From Azospirillum humicireducens (GTDB taxonomy: Bacteria; Pseudomonadota; Alphaproteobacteria; Azospirillales; Azospirillaceae), in the NCBI RefSeq assembly GCF_001639105.2, contig NZ_CP028903.1, forward strand, positions 93,269 through 157,268: a stretch of 64,000 nucleotides of DNA, written 5' to 3'. Below, piece by piece: positions 60,985-64,000 of this stretch. The position numbers and the translations under genes are program-made. Numbering within the stretch: position 1 is the stretch's first letter; each line of letters opens with the position of its first letter. The notes under the pieces were generated by a model that was given only the letters and a program-made list of their open reading frames with translations, searched no databases and was not told the DNA's origin.

Positions 60985-62361
60985 ATGCTCAGCAATTCCC
61001 TGATCGAACTCGACCGTGCCCATCTGGTTCATCCCGTCGCGTCCTACCGCGGCCATGAGAAGGCCGGTGTCCGGGTGATCGCCTCCGGCTCCGGGGCGAC
61101 GATCACCGACGCCTCCGGACACCGGCTGGTGGATGGCTTCGCCGGCCTGTGGTGCGTGAACGCCGGCTATGGGCAGCAGAGACTCGTCGATGCCGCCACC
61201 CGCCAGCTGCAGCAACTGCCCTACGCCACAGGCTATTTCGGGCTGGGTGCCGAGCCGGCGATCCGGCTGGCGGCGGAACTCGCCGAACGCGCCCCCGGCG
61301 ACCTGAACCACGTCTATTTCACGCTGGGCGGGTCGGATGCGGTGGACAGCACCATCCGCTTCATCCGCTATTACTGGCAGGCTAAGGGCCAGCCGAAGCG
61401 CGACCAGTTCATCTCGATCGAGCAGGGTTATCACGGCTCCTCGACCGTCGGCGCCGGGCTGACCGCCCTTCCGGCCTTCCATGCCGGCTTCGGCGTGCCA
61501 TACGACTGGCAGCACAAGATTCCGTCGCACTACGCCTACCGCAACCCGGTGGGCGGCGATGGCGATGCGATCATCGCCGCCTCGCTGGAAGCGCTTGACG
61601 CCAAGATCGCCGAGATCGGCGGGCCGGAACGGGTCGCTGCCTTCTATGCCGAGCCGATCCAGGGCTCGGGCGGCGTGCTGGTGCCGCCCGACGGCTGGAT
61701 GAAGGCGATGTGCGACCGCTGCCGCAGCCTGGGCATCCTGTTCGTCGCCGACGAGGTCATCACCGGCTTCGGCCGCACCGGCCCGCTGTTCGCCTGCACC
61801 GACGACGGCGTGGTGCCCGACCTGATGACCACGGCCAAGGGCCTGACCTCCGGCTATGTGCCGATGGGCGCGGTCTTCCTGTCCGAGGGGGTTTATGCCA
61901 CAATCGCGGACGCCGCCGGCACCGCCGCCGTCGGCCATGGCTATACCTACTCCGCCCACCCCGTGAGTGCCGCAGTGGGGTTGGAGGCGTTGCGCCTTTA
62001 CGAGGGCAGCCTGCTCGCCAACGGTGCGAAGGCCGGCGCACGGCTGATGGCCGGGCTCCACGCCCTGCGCGATCATCCGCTGGTCGGCGACGTGCGCGGG
62101 CGCGGCATGCTGGCGGCCATCGAGCTGGTGGTGGACAAGGAACGCAAGACCCCCCTGCCCGCAGCCGCGGAGCCGTCCCGCCGGATATTCGACCGGGCCT
62201 GGAACAACGGGCTGGTGATCCGTGCCTTTGCCAACGGCGTCCTGGGCTTTGCCCCGCCGCTCTGCTGCACCGACGAGGACATCGACGCGATCATCGAGCG
62301 CACGGCACGCACGCTCGACCAGACTCTGGAGGATCCCGACGTTCGCAGGGCCATGCGATAG
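60985..62361 (+). CDS. Class III omega-aminotransferase
   Basis: The 458-residue PLP enzyme has the ADEVITGFGRTG motif and the Schiff-base Lys in TTAKGLTSGYVPMG. Members transfer amino groups from putrescine, GABA or beta-alanine to pyruvate or 2-oxoglutarate, giving aldehydes that ALDH proteins oxidise. Both ALDH genes lie within 8 kb. ATG 60985 follows GGAGAGG. Confidence 0.87.
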   Translation: MLSNSLIELDRAHLVHPVASYRGHEKAGVRVIASGSGATITDASGHRLVDGFAGLWCVNAGYGQQRLVDAATRQLQQLPYATGYFGLGAEPAIRLAAELAERAPGDLNHVYFTLGGSDAVDSTIRFIRYYWQAKGQPKRDQFISIEQGYHGSSTVGAGLTALPAFHAGFGVPYDWQHKIPSHYAYRNPVGGDGDAIIAASLEALDAKIAEIGGPERVAAFYAEPIQGSGGVLVPPDGWMKAMCDRCRSLGILFVADEVITGFGRTGPLFACTDDGVVPDLMTTAKGLTSGYVPMGAVFLSEGVYATIADAAGTAAVGHGYTYSAHPVSAAVGLEALRLYEGSLLANGAKAGARLMAGLHALRDHPLVGDVRGRGMLAAIELVVDKERKTPLPAAAEPSRRIFDRAWNNGLVIRAFANGVLGFAPPLCCTDEDIDAIIERTARTLDQTLEDPDVRRAMR

Positions 62362-62609
62362 ACTGAATTGGGGGGTATCCGCCGAAGAATCCGCGAATAC
62401 CCCCGTATCCAGCGTTTTCTGCTGTCCAGCACTGAAGATTCGGAGATCCGCGTCACACCCATCGACCACACTGGATGGACAGACGGGCGGATCTCTGGCC
62501 GTCTTCAGGAGGGCATCTCCAGAGACACCCCGGCAGACGATCCTGCCGGACCTGAAACGCCCCGCCGGACCGGAACGGTCCCCACGCGGTCCTTGAAGGA
62601 GTTGGTGCG
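62362..62609 (+). promoter_or_regulatory. Structured leader with several inverted repeats
   Basis: This 248-bp gap before the HAD gene holds GGGGGTAT/ATACCCCC (62371-62378 and 62397-62404), TCTCTGG/CCAGAGA (62492-62498 and 62519-62525) and CCGGCAG/CTGCCGG (62530-62536 and 62543-62549), followed by a GGACC/GGTCC pair. The first may be an operator or attenuator; the series could be a folded leader RNA. No known riboswitch was recognised. Confidence 0.45.
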
Positions 62610-63344
62610 TTGCCCAAGCCTCTGCTGAACTTCAAATACCTCACCTTCGACGTCGTCGGCACCCTGATCGACTTCGAAGGCGGCCTCAAGGATTGCCTTG
62701 CCGGGATCGCGGCGGAAGCCGGCACCACGGTGGACGGCGAAGCCGCGCTGACCCTCTACCGCGAGGCGCGCTACGCCCCGGACGTCGGCCTGTTTCCCGA
62801 CGATCTGGTGCGCGTCTATTCGGTGATCGCGCCCAAGCTGGGGTTGCCCGCCGGCACCCGGTTTGGCGAGCGTCTGCGAGATTCGGCGGCGTCCTGGGCC
62901 GGCTTTCCCGACAGCAGGGACGCCATGGCGCGTCTGGCCAAACGCTACAAGCTGATCGCGATGACCAACGCGCAGCGCTGGGCCTTCACCCATTTCTCCC
63001 GCGAACTGGGCGACCCCTTCTATGCCGGCTTCACCGCCGACGACACCGGCGTCGAAAAGCCCAACCCCGCCTTCTTCCAGCAGGTGTTCGATTACGTCGA
63101 GCGCGACGGCGGCAGCAAGGACGACATCCTGCACGTCGCCCAGAGCCAGTATCACGACATCGGCGTTTCCCGCAGCCTGGGCATGACCAACTGCTGGATC
63201 CAGCGGCGGCACGCCCAGAAGGGGTATGGTGGTACCATCGAACCCGCCGAGTTCACCCAACCGGATTTCCATTTCCGCTCGATGGCGGAATTGGCCGATG
63301 CCGTCGACGCCGCGGCAGAAGAGGCGAAGGCGGCTTCCGCGTAA
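62610..63344 (+). CDS. Type II haloacid-dehalogenase-like hydrolase
   Basis: The 244-residue HAD protein has FDVVGTLIDFEGG (motif I), IAMTNAQRW (motif II) and HVAQSQYHDIGVSRSLG near the end, a paralogue of 59080-59748. Start is TTG 62610, with AAGGAG 8 bases upstream. It precedes the solute-binding-protein gene by 65 bases, so it may act on an imported compound. Confidence 0.82.
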   Translation: MPKPLLNFKYLTFDVVGTLIDFEGGLKDCLAGIAAEAGTTVDGEAALTLYREARYAPDVGLFPDDLVRVYSVIAPKLGLPAGTRFGERLRDSAASWAGFPDSRDAMARLAKRYKLIAMTNAQRWAFTHFSRELGDPFYAGFTADDTGVEKPNPAFFQQVFDYVERDGGSKDDILHVAQSQYHDIGVSRSLGMTNCWIQRRHAQKGYGGTIEPAEFTQPDFHFRSMAELADAVDAAAEEAKAASA

Positions 63345-63409
63345 CCGGAAGAAAACCGGAGCGCACCCAAAAGAAACGAACAAGCAATCCCGAACAGAGT
63401 GAGGCAGAC

Positions 63410-64000
63410 ATGAGCAAGACGCCTGAAACCTGGACCCTGACCGACGACAGCATGGTCGAAAGCGCCATCCGCCGCGGGGCCAACCGCCGCGACCTGCTGA
63501 AGATGCTGTTGGCGGGCGGCATGTCCCTGCCCGCCATCGACCTCGTTCTGGGCCGTGCCCACGCCGCGGTCGCGGACGAACCGGTGAAGGGCGGCGCGCT
63601 CAAGGCCGCCGGCTGGTCGTCATCCACCGCCGACACGCTCGATCCGGCGAAGGCGTCCCTCTCGACCGATTATGTCCGCTGCTGCGCCTTCTACAACCGC
63701 CTGACCTTCCTCGACAAGGCCGGCATTCCGCAGATGGAGCTGGCCAAGTCCATCGACACCGACGACGCCAAGACCTGGACGATCAAGCTTCGCACCGGTG
63801 TGACCTTCCACGACGGCAAGTCGCTGACCGCCGACGATGTGGTGTTCTCGCTGAAGCGCCACCTCGATCCGGCTGTCGGATCCAAGGTCGCGAAGATCGC
63901 CGCCCAGATGACCGACATCAAGGCGGTCGACAAGAGCACCGTCGCGATCACGCTGGCCGGCGCGAACGCCGACCTGCCGACCATCCTGGCCATGCATCAC
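63410..64000 (+). CDS. ABC transporter solute-binding protein, family 5, Tat-exported (partial)
   Basis: 197 residues are visible before the right edge. The N-terminus has a twin-arginine motif (NRRDLLKML) and a hydrophobic stretch ending AHA near residue 52, indicating Tat export. The segment KLRTGVTFHDGKSLTADDVV is the family 5 (Dpp/Opp-type) hallmark. The permease and ATPase genes should follow outside the window. Substrate may be a peptide or amine linked to the adjoining catabolic genes. Confidence 0.88.
   Translation, partial: MSKTPETWTLTDDSMVESAIRRGANRRDLLKMLLAGGMSLPAIDLVLGRAHAAVADEPVKGGALKAAGWSSSTADTLDPAKASLSTDYVRCCAFYNRLTFLDKAGIPQMELAKSIDTDDAKTWTIKLRTGVTFHDGKSLTADDVVFSLKRHLDPAVGSKVAKIAAQMTDIKAVDKSTVAITLAGANADLPTILAMHH

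Noticed and set aside
1..64000. CRISPR arrays, tRNA or rRNA genes, insertion sequences, prophage genes
   Set aside because: None was recognised on reading the window; the tandem repeats at 1235 and 5313 lack spacers and are too short for CRISPR.

Overview
The window is high-G+C DNA (about two thirds G+C by eye) with tightly packed genes. The gene content points to an alphaproteobacterium of the Azospirillum/Rhodospirillales type; this is inferred from gene families, since no rRNA, tRNA, CRISPR array or insertion sequence was seen. The unifying theme is catabolism of N-methyl compounds and disposal of the formaldehyde they release.

Left part (1-18.3 kb): glycine betaine uptake and demethylation. 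On the minus strand a betaine-binding protein (proX) is followed by an unusual gene, cut by the left edge, in which a ProV-like ABC ATPase with ruined catalytic motifs is fused to a chemoreceptor (MCP) signalling region. Divergently, gbcA and gbcB (betaine monooxygenase) and a GbdR-like GlxA/AraC regulator lead to a long plus-strand run: dgcA-dgcB-etfA-etfB (dimethylglycine demethylation), a 23-codon micro-ORF, proV-proW, an acetyltransferase and pabB (p-aminobenzoate, a precursor of folate and of tetrahydromethanopterin). A periplasmic phosphorylcholine-phosphatase-like gene follows convergently.

Middle part (18.5-39.3 kb): a nearly complete tetrahydromethanopterin/methylofuran formaldehyde oxidation island. 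The minus-strand operon runs mptG-like, mtdB, ATP-grasp, mch, RimK-like, CitG-like, fae. Further left on the same strand lie mfnD-, mfnF- and GreA-like genes, with a HisA-like gene inserted in the opposite direction. On the plus strand are fhcB-fhcA-fhcD-fhcC, a second GlxA/AraC regulator, then a folB-like gene, mfnE, dmrB-like, dihydropteroate-synthase-like, DUF447 and mfnB. Betaine demethylation by GbcAB and DgcAB makes formaldehyde, and Fae-MtdB-Mch-Fhc turns it into formate.

Right-middle part (39.8-48.9 kb): an NCS2 nucleobase permease, a remnant of an old-yellow-enzyme gene, a three-part OoxABC-like amine oxidoreductase and HyuA/HyuB (N-methylhydantoinase/oxoprolinase family). A route from N-methylhydantoin to sarcosine to formaldehyde is a reasonable inference.

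Right part (48.9-64 kb): an exporter, two paralogous double-domain acetyltransferases, and a catabolic set containing an ArgE-like deacetylase, hydroxyacid dehydrogenase, cupin, two aldehyde dehydrogenases, tartrate/isopropylmalate-type dehydrogenase, PuuB-like oxidase, class III aminotransferase and two type II HAD hydrolases. The start of a Tat-exported ABC solute-binding protein is cut by the right edge. This looks like amine or amino-acid use; the exact substrate is not evident.
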